NCBI GenBank assembly: GCA_963969365.1
Contig: OZ017755.1
Span: 1,488,001 to 1,552,000 of the forward strand
Source: Asterochloris sp. CNOR1
Taxonomy: Eukaryota > Chlorophyta > Trebouxiophyceae > Trebouxiales > Trebouxiaceae
DNA: 64,000 nucleotides
Direction: 5' to 3'
Under the pieces are notes generated by a model. It saw only the letters and a list, made by a program, of their open reading frames with translations. It was not told the origin of the DNA and made no database searches. Below, piece by piece: positions 48,801-60,000 of this stretch. Every line of letters starts with the position of its first letter. Positions within the stretch are counted from its first letter, which is position 1. The position numbers were made by a program, and so were the translations under genes.

Positions 48801-51800
48801 CCCAGCACCTGCACACAGCGGGCGGCCCTGCTGTAGCTGCAGCAGGGAACAGGCAGGCAGACGAGCTGGCAGATATCAGCCAGGTAGCTGCCTACCTCAA
48901 GTCCTGCAATGATCCTGTGAAGGCGGCACCTACGTCCTTCAGTGGGCCCTCAGGATACCAGGTCTGCTTTTCCTCAAGGCCACAGCAGTTGGCCCAGAGC
49001 CGTCTTGAGGTTGGGGTGCAGCAGTGCAGTGTTCCCTGTCATTCACTGACTCTGACAGAGACAGCACCACATGGGCTGACGCCCCCTTGGTTTGCTACAG
49101 GACGGCCTGCAAGCTGCCGCTGCCGCTGCTGTGGCGGCTGGAGAGCCCGTGTTGGGGGAGGTGGCGGCTGGCCTGATGGCAGCAATGGCACGGCAGAGCC
49201 TGCCTGACCGGGCGCTCCTGGAGAGGGTTGCAGTGGATGTCATTCAGGAGGAGCTGACACAGGAGATGGGTGCTGGCCTGGATGCAGGTCAGGCTGTGAG
49301 ATGAGTTCATGCTGGCAGCAGGGTACGGGCTTGCGGCAGGGCCTGCCGATGTCTAGGTCTGTGTTGATAGGGGCAGACTCTCTGCAGGTGTCGGGGCCAG
49401 TCCAAAGCTTGCTGATCACACAGGTCACCTGTACATTCTGACCCCCTGTGCAGGTGAACAGGAGCACATCGTGCTGAGGACATCAGTGGGAGTGCAGACC
49501 CAGCCTGCACATCTTGAGCGGGAGGCAGGAGGCAGCGACGCTGCAACCCAGCATGAGGAGCAGCCAGTGGCAGCTGCCGCTCCCAGCACTGCCTGTCCCA
49601 CAGCAGATGGCCGGGTGAAGCAGCTCGAACAGATTGACAGACCATCAGACTGTAGTCATCCCTGCCTGCATTGCATGGGCAGCCCTTTGTTCACATCTTG
49701 CATTGATGCCGGCTGTCACGCCTGCCCCAGCGTCCAGCGAGACCCCTCTCCCCAAGGGGACTGCTGATGTTGTGTTCTTGGGGGTTGATGATGCTGAGCG
49801 GGGATCCTCTGCCCTGCAGGTGGCCCCTGTTCACGTCGGCACCAGCGTGGACGTCCCTGCCAGGCCGCACAGCAGTGGCATGGACTGTGTGGATGATGCG
49901 CTGCTTGAGCTGGTGCTGCATGCCCTGGCAGAGGCTTCCCTGGAGAGCATCCGCGAGCAGCAGCTCCACCGGGTCCAGCTGCCCGCCACCCCTGCTGCTG
50001 TCAGTGCAGCCCAGCCAGGGACTGCACAGGCTGAAGCAGGTGTGGTTCCAGCCCCAGGCGGCTCTGACATCGCTCATGCAGATGCTGGCGCAGCACATGG
50101 AGCAGTCAGCACGGCACCTGCACAGGCTGACTCAGGCATTGTTCCTGCCCCGGGCAGCTCAATTGCCGCTCATGCAGATGCTGGCGCAGCACATAGAGCA
50201 GTCAGCACAGCACCTGAGCAGGCTGAGCAGCTAGGGCAGCGCCCTGCTGCAGCGGCTGCCACAGAGCTGCCATCCAGCCTTCCAGCGGCCAGTGATCGAC
50301 ACACTGAGCGCCCTGACAGTGCTGCTGTGCCAGCTCAGGCATCAGTCGCCCCCATGCCCAGCCAGCAGCTAGAAGGTGAGGAGTCTGTGTGCATTTGCCT
50401 GAAAGACACAGCACCAGTGTAACCTGTGTGGTCGGCTTGCTGGTGGCAGCCTGTACGCACCCTGTGCTTGGTAGCACCGTGCAGGGAAGCGTTCTGGGAC
50501 CTGTTTGCTGCAGGCATTGCTGCATGAGTGGGATGGGTATGGGTAGCCGCTCTGCGCAAGACATGCTGGCCAGCAGTGTTGTTCTGCACCAGGTCTGGGC
50601 TTGGAGGCAGCACCCTCGTGCACCAGCAGCAACCTCGTTTCCGTGCTGTGCAGGTGAAGATTCTTCAGTCCTGGGGCAGCTTACAAGCGCAGCGCTGGCG
50701 CCATCTCTGCAGGCCAGCGCGGGCCAGCTGGTCGCAGTGGAGTCTGCAGCCTCTGTCACTGGCCAGCTGGCTGTGCCTGGGGACGATGAGGTCCCCATGG
50801 AGCCGGAGGCCGGTGGGGATGCTGCGGCAGACAGTGCAGCTGCAGCTGCAGCAGCAGCCGCTGCAGAGGCTGTGGACCTCACCAGGCAGGCACTGGCATG
50901 TGCAGCAGCGGCAGCCGCTGCCAGGGATGGGAGGTCCTCCAAGGACAAAGACCTGGAACCCCAACAGGAGGCAGCAGCTGAGGTGCAGCCCTCAACTTCA
51001 AGCAATGCAGACAATGCATGCTCACGATAGAAGTACACCACTGACAAGCCCGCTTGTTGCACACTTGCACAAAGTATGCCGGTTGACTTTGAACTTGCTT
51101 TAAAGGCTGCATCATGAAGTGACTGCATTCACATTGCCTGCAGGCGCCTCTGCAGCAGGGAGACGGAGCTGCACACCATGGCAGGCCAGCTGTGCAGGCT
51201 GAGCCAGTCCACACCTTACGTGCCGATGCCCAGGAGCAGCAGCTGCCTGCTGCCGGTGCAGGCGGCCCTATGCAGGCACAGGGTGGCCTGCTGGGCCAGG
51301 CCTTCTACCTGGTGCCGGCCTGCCAGCTGCCCGGCATGCTGCAGCTGCCGCAGGCACCACTTGGCCTGCCAGTCATGCTGCCTGGCAGCGTGCCTCTCCC
51401 CGCCCCGTACCTTGAACAGCCATCAGGCAAACGCAGCGGCGCTACTGGACAAGAGGCTCCTGCGCTGGAGATGCAGCAGGGAGCTGGCAGCTGTGGTGGA
51501 GTGGAGCCTGCTGGGCAGGGCTCACCAGCAGCACAGGGGCCACGAAGCCCAGACAGCGCTGCTGGGGCTGCAGGACGTCAGCTCCAAGATGCTGCAATCA
51601 GCATGAGCCCGCAGGGCCCCTCTGTGGGGGATGAGGCAGAGGCCTGCGAGCAGGATGTCAGTGCACAGGCAGGGGTGAGCTATCGCTGCTTCAGCGCAAT
51701 CACATCTGCCTGGAACCTGGCACAGCGGCGAAGCTGCATGGTGTGTCACAGCTGCAGCATCCAATGCTGGCTATTGTCAGGTGCCACAGCTTGTCGTGGT

Positions 51801-53712
51801 CATCAGCTCCAGTCTGCCTGATGATACACCGAGCATGCTGTTTGCAGCCGCGACTTGGATGATGGAACAGTTGCCCAGGCAAGCGAGGTGTCTTGCTGCT
51901 TCTGCAGGGCTCAGCTTCACCAGCTTCTGGTGTGCAGTCCAGCCACCTGATGGAAGCAGGGGAGCAGGCACTGGAAGTGCTGCTGTTGGAGTCTGTGCCA
52001 CCAGGTGAGGCGTAAAGCTGACGCATGTCAGCCATTGCATGGAGCTGTGCCGCAGCAGGCCAGTGTCTGACGACAGGCCCAGCATGGCTGCCACTGCTTG
52101 GCTGGCAACTGCCAAGTTTTCCTGAAACATCTGGCTGTTTTGATGCCTCAGTGAATAGGCGCATTGCTTCAAGAGGGGCGTCCTGCTGCAGCAGAGGTAC
52201 TCAGTCAGGCCGCCGTCAGCACAGTGCCCAGCCAGCCCGAGGTCCAGACTGTGCACCGCCGCCTGTGGCGGCCAGACCAGAGCAGCAGCGCTGAGAGGTA
52301 CTTCAGCAATGCGGCAGACATCGCCCTGCCTGCAGAGCAGAGTGAGGCAACTGCAGGTGAGCTGTGGTGCTCAACTGCACATCGGTCGTAGGCAGCTACA
52401 GCTGATGCTAACCCTGCACACGACTGGTTCCGCTTGAATTCTCGGCTGAGGTGCGGCCTTTCAGTGGGACTTTGCCTGCGCCCACAGTGGATCCTGCAGC
52501 CGTGTGCTGATGCTGCAGATGTCAGCAGCGCTGACGAGACCGGCCATGTTGAGTCCAGCAGCGATCTGATCCCATCCAACTCCAGGTCTGAGGCTCCCCA
52601 CACCCTGCAAACCACCAGCACCAGCATCGGCACCATGGGCAGCAGCAGCAGCAGCGAGCCTTCAGCCAGGGACCTGCAGGGGACAGGGCAGGATCAGGCA
52701 GGGCGGTGTGGCCAGCTGCCAGGGCAGGAGCCTGCTGCGGGTGCTGCAGCAGCCTTTGCTTACCTGGGCTCTGCTGGGGCAAGCAGTATCGGCAGGTGGG
52801 CCGAGAGCAGCATGCAATGCAGGCTGCGCCTCTTGCCTTGCCGTCAGGCTGTCTGGCACACATACCCTCCATGCCAGCCTCAGCATGCTGGCAAGCATAC
52901 AGTAAGCTGCTTGAGTGCTGCCACCTGACAGGGCTGCAACAAGCTTCCAGGTATACTGACTTGTCACAGACCTGCAGAGCTGTCTCCCCCTGCCCTGCAC
53001 GCTGTGAAGCCACCTCCCATGGCGGGCAGCACAGCGGTGTCACGCCTGGTATGTTGAAGACCCACATCACCTGCCCTTCGCAATGTCGAACCACGTTGCC
53101 CCATCCCCTGCGCACTGCAGGCAGTCGATGAGCCTAGCCGCGCTGGCAGCCCGGCGGCGGGGGCTGGTGGCAGCCGCCAACCTCAGCGACTCCCTGTTGC
53201 ACAGCACCTCAGGCCCAGGCGCCTCGTCTACCGCGGAGGCGCTCAGCTTGGAGCTGACCAGCGAGGCCAGCAGCCTGCTGGGGGGCAGGGGCCAGGCAGG
53301 GCTGCGGGGTGTCCAGGTGCCTGCAGCCGGGGCAGTGGCAGAGTCTGGGAGGGCCACCCCTGCAGTCCTGGTGCATGACCCGCTGGCCTGCCTGCTGGGT
53401 CAGGCTCAGCAGCCCCTACAGCAGGCCCGGCTACCGCAGCCGACCTCCGCAACGCTGCCAGGGATGCAATTCCTGCAGCAGCAGGCAGGCACCCTGCTGG
53501 CAGCGGCTGGTGCCAGGCCTGGGCGCAGCCAGGCAGGAGTTCTATTGGCCACAACTAGGCTTGAGCACAGCCAGAAAGCAGGCCAGAAGGATCAGCCACC
53601 AGTAATGGCTGAGAGACATGCAGTACATGCAGGCCCCCGTAGTATGCTGTCTGCTGGCAAGGAAGCCCTGTGGAAGCGCATGGCTGCCAGGCAGTACCAG
53701 CACAATAAGTAG
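42878..53712 (+). CDS. Very large, mostly disordered protein of unknown function
   Basis: Twenty exons: 42878-43162, 43230-43355, 43531-45480, 45712-45797, 45949-46127, 46355-46537, 46790-46971, 47140-47306, 47520-47749, 47943-48454, 48674-48961, 49101-49287, 49454-49614, 49820-50375, 50654-50982, 51144-51674, 51908-52004, 52192-52356, 52519-52795 and 53121-53712. Phases close to about 2360 residues. The N-terminus (MAEDMPAFDQLRLERLRFHL, about 130 residues) is helical, probably coiled coil. The 1950-bp exon is Gln/Ala/Pro-rich disorder. Basic patches follow (GTKRKAVRAASPVRAAASR; KRQRHRQQ), then helical pieces (SLVDWLADAVASKLSLAA; LERVAVDVIQEELTQEM) and a duplicated unit of about 35 residues (50035-50215) around HADAGAAHGAVSTAP. 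I recognise no family with confidence. The layout vaguely recalls scaffold or centriolar proteins such as TALPID3, but no shared motif is proven. The exon near 49820 may start earlier, since coding-like sequence extends to about 49690. Confidence 0.72.
50035..50220 (+). repeat. In-frame imperfect tandem repeat (two units of about 105 bp)
   Basis: Two neighbouring units encode nearly the same segment, VVPAPGGSDIAHADAGAAHG and IVPAPGSSIAAHADAGAAHR, each followed by AVSTAP. They lie within one exon of the large disordered protein and keep the reading frame, so this is a recent coding duplication. Confidence 0.85.
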
Positions 53713-53948
53713 CTCATAATTGTTCGCAACAACAGTTTCCCACTCTTGAACCCCAGAATTGCTACTCCTTGCTCAGTCTGCACCCCTGTTCATTAACAAT
53801 CCGCTGATGTTCAGAACTGAGAAGATGTCGATGCCACTTAAGCACTTAGTTCAGCAGTAAAACAGTTGTTCTGATGCGTTCATGAAGATTTGCAAGCAGG
53901 TGAAAGTTCTTGGAAATGGTGAGCTTAACTGAGCCACATGCTGCGTCA
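53713..53948. other. Convergent intergenic region
   Basis: Only 236 bp separate the stop of the large plus-strand gene and the stop of the SDR gene on minus. It is AT-richer than the genes and presumably contains both 3' UTRs; no TGTAA is found on either strand inside it. Confidence 0.4.
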
Positions 53949-56732
53949 CTACTTTCTAACAGGCTTTGCAATGCCCAAGGCAAACAATGTCCTGGCCATG
54001 TCACAGATGCTCTCCTCAGGATCATGGAGCTCCAAGCCAAGCTCCTTGATTGCCTACAGCGCACCCAGGGAAAGGGCGCATCACTCACCAACCTGCCACT
54101 GAAGCTCTCGGTGCAGCTTGGTGTAATTTGACAGGGGCAGCAGGGCAGGCTGTGTTCCTCAGCAGAGGGGATCTGTCGAGAGCTGGCCGTTCGGCCTGTA
54201 CTCTCTGCCCTGCCTTGTTCTGCCATACACTATGGCAAGTTTCATGTTGCTCATATCTGGTGTGCTCAGCTCCTACCTTGCTGTTGTCAATAACGTCCTT
54301 GCTTGCCTCCTTCTTGACAGAGGGAAACTTGAAGTCAGGGAAGGCCTTGCTCAAAGCATCAACGAGCCTCTTGGTGGGCACCGTGGCTCCTTGGGTGACA
54401 AGATGACGCCCTTTAGCTTCAGGAATCTCTGCTGCACGGATGTGGCCACGGGCAATATCCCTCACATCGCACACCCATGGCATGATGGTGTCCTTTGTAC
54501 CCTCCAGCAGGTCCTGCAGGTTTGCAAAGCACAGATGACAGATGCTGGAAACCTGGCTGTATACATGCTGAGCTGACATGCATTGGCATCATGCAACATT
54601 CCTGGCTGGGCAGGCCTGGCAGTGTGGCGGGTTTGCACAAAGCGCAGGTATGGTGAAGACACGTACTGGCAGTGCTGCTGCATCAGAAAGACGACCTGGC
54701 AGGCATTAGCCCATATGGCAGAAAAGAATAGCCATCTGTGGCCACGTGCAGGGCACAAAGCAGCACAAAGTGTGGCACTGCTGCTGCACCAGACAAGACA
54801 TCCAGGGTGCCTGTGGCCATTGTGCAACACAGGTGTAGCCCACCTTCACATTCTTGATGCTGGTGGCATCTGTCCTCTCTGAAATGACTGGGCCCAGCAC
54901 AAATGTGGGGTTGATCACACAGAGATCCAGATCTTCCTTCTTTGCAATCTCCCAGGCTGCCTGCTCTGCCACAGTCTGCAGGACATTGCAGGGAAGACTG
55001 AGACTGCAGGCCGGCAAGCTAAGTGACCTCGAACAGGTGTGTCAGCTCCAGCTCAAAACTGCAGCTAGCCAGTAGCACACGGCACAAGTGCAGTGGGTCC
55101 TCACAAAAAGCAGTATGTTGCGCTCATGGTTTCACAGAACAGGATTGAAAGCTTTCACACAGCCGTGACACACAGTCCTGTGACACACAGTCCACAAGCT
55201 GCTATCATAGTGCTGCACACTGGCAGCAGCCATCTCACACTGTGCGTACATTACATCCACACCTTGCTGTAGCGGTAGCCGCCAGCCTTATCAGGCTTGG
55301 ACTCATCATTCCAGTCCTCCTCTGTATATAGCTTGCCGTTGCTGGGTCCCTTCTCTTGCTTGGCCACGGCTGCACACATATGCAGGGAGGAGTCAGCAGC
55401 GGCTGTGCCTGCCGCATAATTGACCACTAATGTAGCTTCACCAAAGCTGCACAGGTATGCAGCAGGGACGTGCCAGCACAAGTTGGAATTTGCAGCGAAC
55501 CCCGCACCTACAACAAAGGGCCAACATGTGCTGGCACTGATGCTCGGGAGAGGAGCCAAGCGCCAGCAGCCAGACCTCCATATGCAAAGCTGTGCTCTGA
55601 AGCACCAGGCACTGGTCTCTCTGTCTCAAGCCACAGCAGTGCAGATCATACACAGTCAGGCCCGGCCCCACCTGCAAAGCTACTGGTGAGCACCACCCGC
55701 TTGACAGTGGCCTTGCTCTTGACTGCTGCATTCAGCACATTCTTGGTTCCCAGGAGTGCAGGGTCCACCAGATCCTTCTGGGGGTCCTTCACATCACTGC
55801 AGCCAGGCAGCCAGCTGCTGCAGATCTGGGCAAACCGGGCAGAGCTGAATGCCAGCAGCCTGCACGCTGACTTCAGGGTCAAAGGCAGAAGCTTGCCCTG
55901 CCTCTGCAGCTGCAATTAGCAGCAGCGCGGCTGTCAGACAGCAAGGTGGACGGTGTATTTGACAGCACTGTTGCTGCCCCACAAGTTCAGCAGTGCAGCA
56001 TTGACCCAGGGTGACCCTGTGCTGTGGCACAGGCTCACGTCTGAAAGGGGGAGGCTGTATGGAACACGAAGTGCGCTCCATCCACCACTTTGTCAAATGA
56101 GCCCTCCTTGAGCAGGTCGGCTGCATGCAGGGTCAGCTTCCCCGGCAGCGCCTGCAGAACGAGTGGAGACGTGCTGTGGTGGTTGCAACATGCACCTTCA
56201 AGCTGCAAGGCAGCCGCCAGCATAGAGCGTCCTCAGTGCCTATCACGCTTCATTGCAATGTACAAACATCCTGTTGTGGGCCTGAGCCAGTCGCCACATG
56301 TTTGTTGGTGGAACCGCTGGCAGGAGGTTGTATGGTGAGCACACAAGCAGCGCTTGCGCAAGCACACGCATTCAAAAGCACATGCATTCAGAAGTTTCTC
56401 ACCTGTCCAAGCTGTACCAGGTGAGCCACCTTGGCCTGGTTGTTGGGGTCACGAACAGTGCCTCTGACCTCATAGCCCTTGGCAAGCAGCTGACTGACAA
56501 GCTCTGTGGCAATGAAGCCTGCAGCATGGCAGCCAAAGATGTGTACAGGGAACTGGAGATGACAGCACTGCGCATCTTGGCCAGTGCATGCTGAGAACCA
56601 TGCCTGTTGAGCACTGGTGGGAAAGCTGGTGATGCATGCATATGATCTCTGTGCAGTTTGGAGCCCTGTAGTACCTGACGCTCCGGAGACCACGGCAACG
56701 GGGATGCCACTAGTATGAGCCTCTGGAGCCAT
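53949..56732 (-). CDS. Extended SDR reductase, cinnamoyl-CoA reductase/dihydroflavonol reductase-like
   Basis: Eight exons: 56675-56732, 56403-56518, 56039-56151, 55672-55796, 55263-55369, 54844-54975, 54277-54513 and 53949-54053; phases close to 330 residues, the usual size for CCR/DFR enzymes. The N-terminal Rossmann motif is [17 protein letters not shown], with RGTVRDP contacting [23 protein letters not shown] and VVLTSSFA follow. The catalytic YRYSK gives Tyr-x-x-x-Lys and is followed by [20 protein letters not shown] and [25 protein letters not shown] and [10 protein letters not shown] are in the substrate-side half. It reduces an aldehyde, ketone or CoA-thioester with NADPH; the substrate in an alga cannot be told from sequence (land-plant lignin precursors are not expected). 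Algal homologues of this group are common. Confidence 0.9.
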
Positions 56733-57023
56733 GGTGGAGTGTTGCGGGAGAAAGAATGGAGAACAATACGCAGAAGTGGCTCTGATGCCGAAGATCGTGA
56801 GCAGTGCACAGCGGGGCTGAGTAAGGCAGTCTTTACCGATCAATTAACAGGAGCCTGATGTCAGAATAGTTTCGTAAACAGTCAAAACATTTTTCTCACC
56901 AGCATTGAAAGTGGACAGATGAGCAGAACCTCACACAACTCGATGCAAGAACGACAGGGAAAAGTGGGCAATGCAAAGGGCATGCATCTTGTGCAGGATG
57001 ACAAACTTCTAGCAAGTGGTGAT
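56733..57023. other. Intergenic region between SDR start and FBL15-like stop
   Basis: About 290 bp, both flanking genes on minus. It must include the 3' UTR of the FBL15-like gene and the promoter of the SDR gene. No signal is recognised. Confidence 0.4.
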
Positions 57024-60000
57024 CTAGCTCTGCCAGGATACATCCATCACTGTCAAATGTGGCAGGGCTTCAAGGAGGTGGGCAAGTGCATTAGGTGCTA
57101 GGGAGGTGAGCAGTTCCTTCAGGCTAGGGCAGCCCAGCAGGCCCTGAATCAGGCGCTCCTGCTCCAGCAATCTACAGCTTGAAAGGCAATGGCTCTCTTT
57201 ACTGTACTTGAGAGAGCTGTGGCGCTGTCTGCAAGCTGTGCCACTCAGCTCTCAGGGTGCTCTCATTTCCTCTGGCTGGTTCCATATCAGCAAGCTTTGT
57301 GGACAGCACAGCCCCAAAAGTGTGCCATCTCAAGCGGTGCGGTGCTGCAACCATTGCTGCCCCGGGGGGCCAGGTGCATTTGGGAGATCTGAGCCACACA
57401 GATCATGGCGCCTAGCAAGCAAAGCAGCCCCAAGTGCCTGACTGCAGCCTCACCTGCACATGGCTGCCTTGACTGCCAGCAGCCGAGGGCATCGAAGCTC
57501 CAGGCAGGTCAACCGGGGGCAGCCACTCACGTCCAGGGCTGTTAGATTGGGCAGGTTCAGGGCCACAGTATGGACTTGCGACAGATTTAGCTTCAGCTGC
57601 TGCAGCTCTGCAGGCCACAGAGGCAGAGAGTCAGGAGTGCTCACATGGGAGCACAGTTGCCCTGGGCATCTTGAGAGCACACAGGCTTTCAGAAAGGCAG
57701 AGAAGCTTCACAGAGCCTGCATGCCGACCTGACTACAGATGGTGACTCAGTATTGAGACATGCAATCTTGACAGCAGCACCAGATGCATGTGGCACTTTA
57801 TGCTGCAGCCAGGCGTCATGTGCTTACGCTTGACTGAGGTCTCCACTTCCACGAATGAGGTGGGCTCTCCAGGCAGTGCTTCCTCAGCAGCCCATACTGG
57901 CGCGGGCATCAGCCCAATGCAGCAGCTGCGCAGCTGTGAGCAGCTGACCAGGCTCAGGTCCCTCAGGCCAAGCTGCTGCACCTTTGGGGCAGTGCTGCTG
58001 CTGCTGCAGGCAGACAAAGAACTGCAGTCTTTGAGAGGCAGGCCCACAAGAGCAAGACCTGTACTTACCATGTGGCACCAGTGCTCACGCTCTGCACCCC
58101 AGCTGTTGGCTCCTAGTGTGCAGAGCGCCCAGGGTGCAAAGCGGCCCAGACCCACTGAGTCACCCTGGAGCAGCCATCAGAGCATACGTTGCTGGCTGCA
58201 CATGGACCCTACCTGCTGGCCGCCTGCTCAGGGTGCAGGGTGTCCCAGAACCCCTCTGTCACGCTAGTGCAGCCATTGAGCGCCAGCGTCTGCAGAGTGG
58301 GGCGCTGCAACAACGCCTTAAGCATGCCGGGGGACAGCGCGCAGTAGGACACATCCAGAGCCTCCAGCAAACCTGCCGGCTCTCTGAGATGCGTGGTGGT
58401 GCTGCACACGCCCTGCAGTTGTTCCAGCCTGCAGCATGCAGGGGGAGCAGGTTGGGCAACATGCCAGACACAGACAGGTGAGATGCCAGAGCAGCAATAT
58501 GCAACAGCCTCCAGTTTCAATTTGCTGGAGCTCACCACTGCTGCACATGTGCAGCCGCTTCAGCCTGCAGCATGGGAATCGAGTTGGGTACGACGAACAT
58601 GCCTAGTGACCTCCTGCACAAGCCCTGCAGCAGGGAGACGATGCTGATGAGCTGACCATCAGATTGGCTTCGGGCATCTGCTCTGCCGGAGAGCAGCTGC
58701 ACTGCCCCCGTCACGTGCAGACTGTCATGCTGAAGCTTCAGGTATGGTGAGGCATCAGGCTTGGCCTGTCAAAGCATGCTTGGTGCCAGAGCCTGCCCTC
58801 AACAGGCATGAACCCCGATAAGACTGCTGCGCCTGGACCTCAAGATCATGACTTCAAGGATGGAGATGTGCAATGCCGTTGATTCAAGATAGATGGATTG
58901 CACACCTGACCACCAGCTCCATCTCCTGTTGTACACGCTGCAGCTGACGATTGCGCAGCGTGGTCATCTGCCTCATGTCGTCCGACGTCGGCTGCGCCTC
59001 TGTCCCAATGGCCTCTTGCACCTGCAGAGTAAAGATGCATCAGCAATGCAATGCTGTCAGCAGCTGCCTGAAGACAGCAACAGATGTCTCAGCCCTGCTT
59101 GGTGTCAGTAGAGAGCCCATCTTGCTTTTGGAGCGGCAGAAAGTGATTCAGCCGTTTGAATGCAAGGACTGGCTTTCCACCGACCAACATGTTCTGAGGG
59201 CGCCTGCAGGCCTGACAGGAGGCAGAACAAGGCACATCGCGCTGCAAATTCACTCCTCTGCAGCACCAGATGCACTGCCTCAGATTGCATACTGGCGCAG
59301 CAGCCAGCTCAGGCTTGCTCCCCCTCTGTCTCTGCAGCAGTCTGCTCCCGACAGTGCCTCAGGGTATGCACCAGTACCTCAAAGCCCATACCAACTCTGC
59401 AATGTGCTCCTTCATAGGCTGCATGGCATTGATACACTGTACTGCTCACACTACTCCACAAAATGCCTCGAAGTGTGATACATGGGCAGCCAGGCAGCGG
59501 TGGCGCACCTCCAAGTCTGTCTGTGCATTTCGACACTCAATTTCGGTCACGGCTGAGCGCGCATCAGCAGCAGCAGAGGAGTATGGCGTGAGCAAGCCTG
59601 ATGAGCTGATGTAGCTCGCCTGCCCAGCCTGGAGTGGGGCTGGTGTGTAGGCTGTGTCTGGCATGCCTGCATGAGACACCAGCAGATGCCAGATGAGGGA
59701 GCGCAGAGGCTTATAGCAGAATGCCTTAAAACCGCCTTGTTGCTGCGACCCATGTTTGCTGTGCATGAGTGCATGCACATTTGGCCTGTCCCACATGTCA
59801 ATGTGCCAGAGGAGTGAACATGCTAAAGCGCTCCTTGAATGCTCAAGCTCTGCTCCATGAACTACAGAGCAAGGCCCAACTGAGCCACCAGTTCATTGAG
59901 AAACTGCCCTTCTGGCAGCTTCTGTCCTGACAACACGCTGCTGCCTGCTGAGTTGCTCTGTTTGCAGTACAAGCATCCCCTTGCGGACCAATGCCTGCAT

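Noticed and set aside
50202-51128. 308-codon open frame on the minus strand
   Set aside because: Antisense of two in-phase exons of the large disordered protein; Ala/Ser/Cys-rich shadow with no family signature.
42878-53712. Assignment of the large disordered protein to TALPID3/KIAA0586
   Set aside because: Only a general resemblance in length, disorder and helix placement; I found no motif I could defend.
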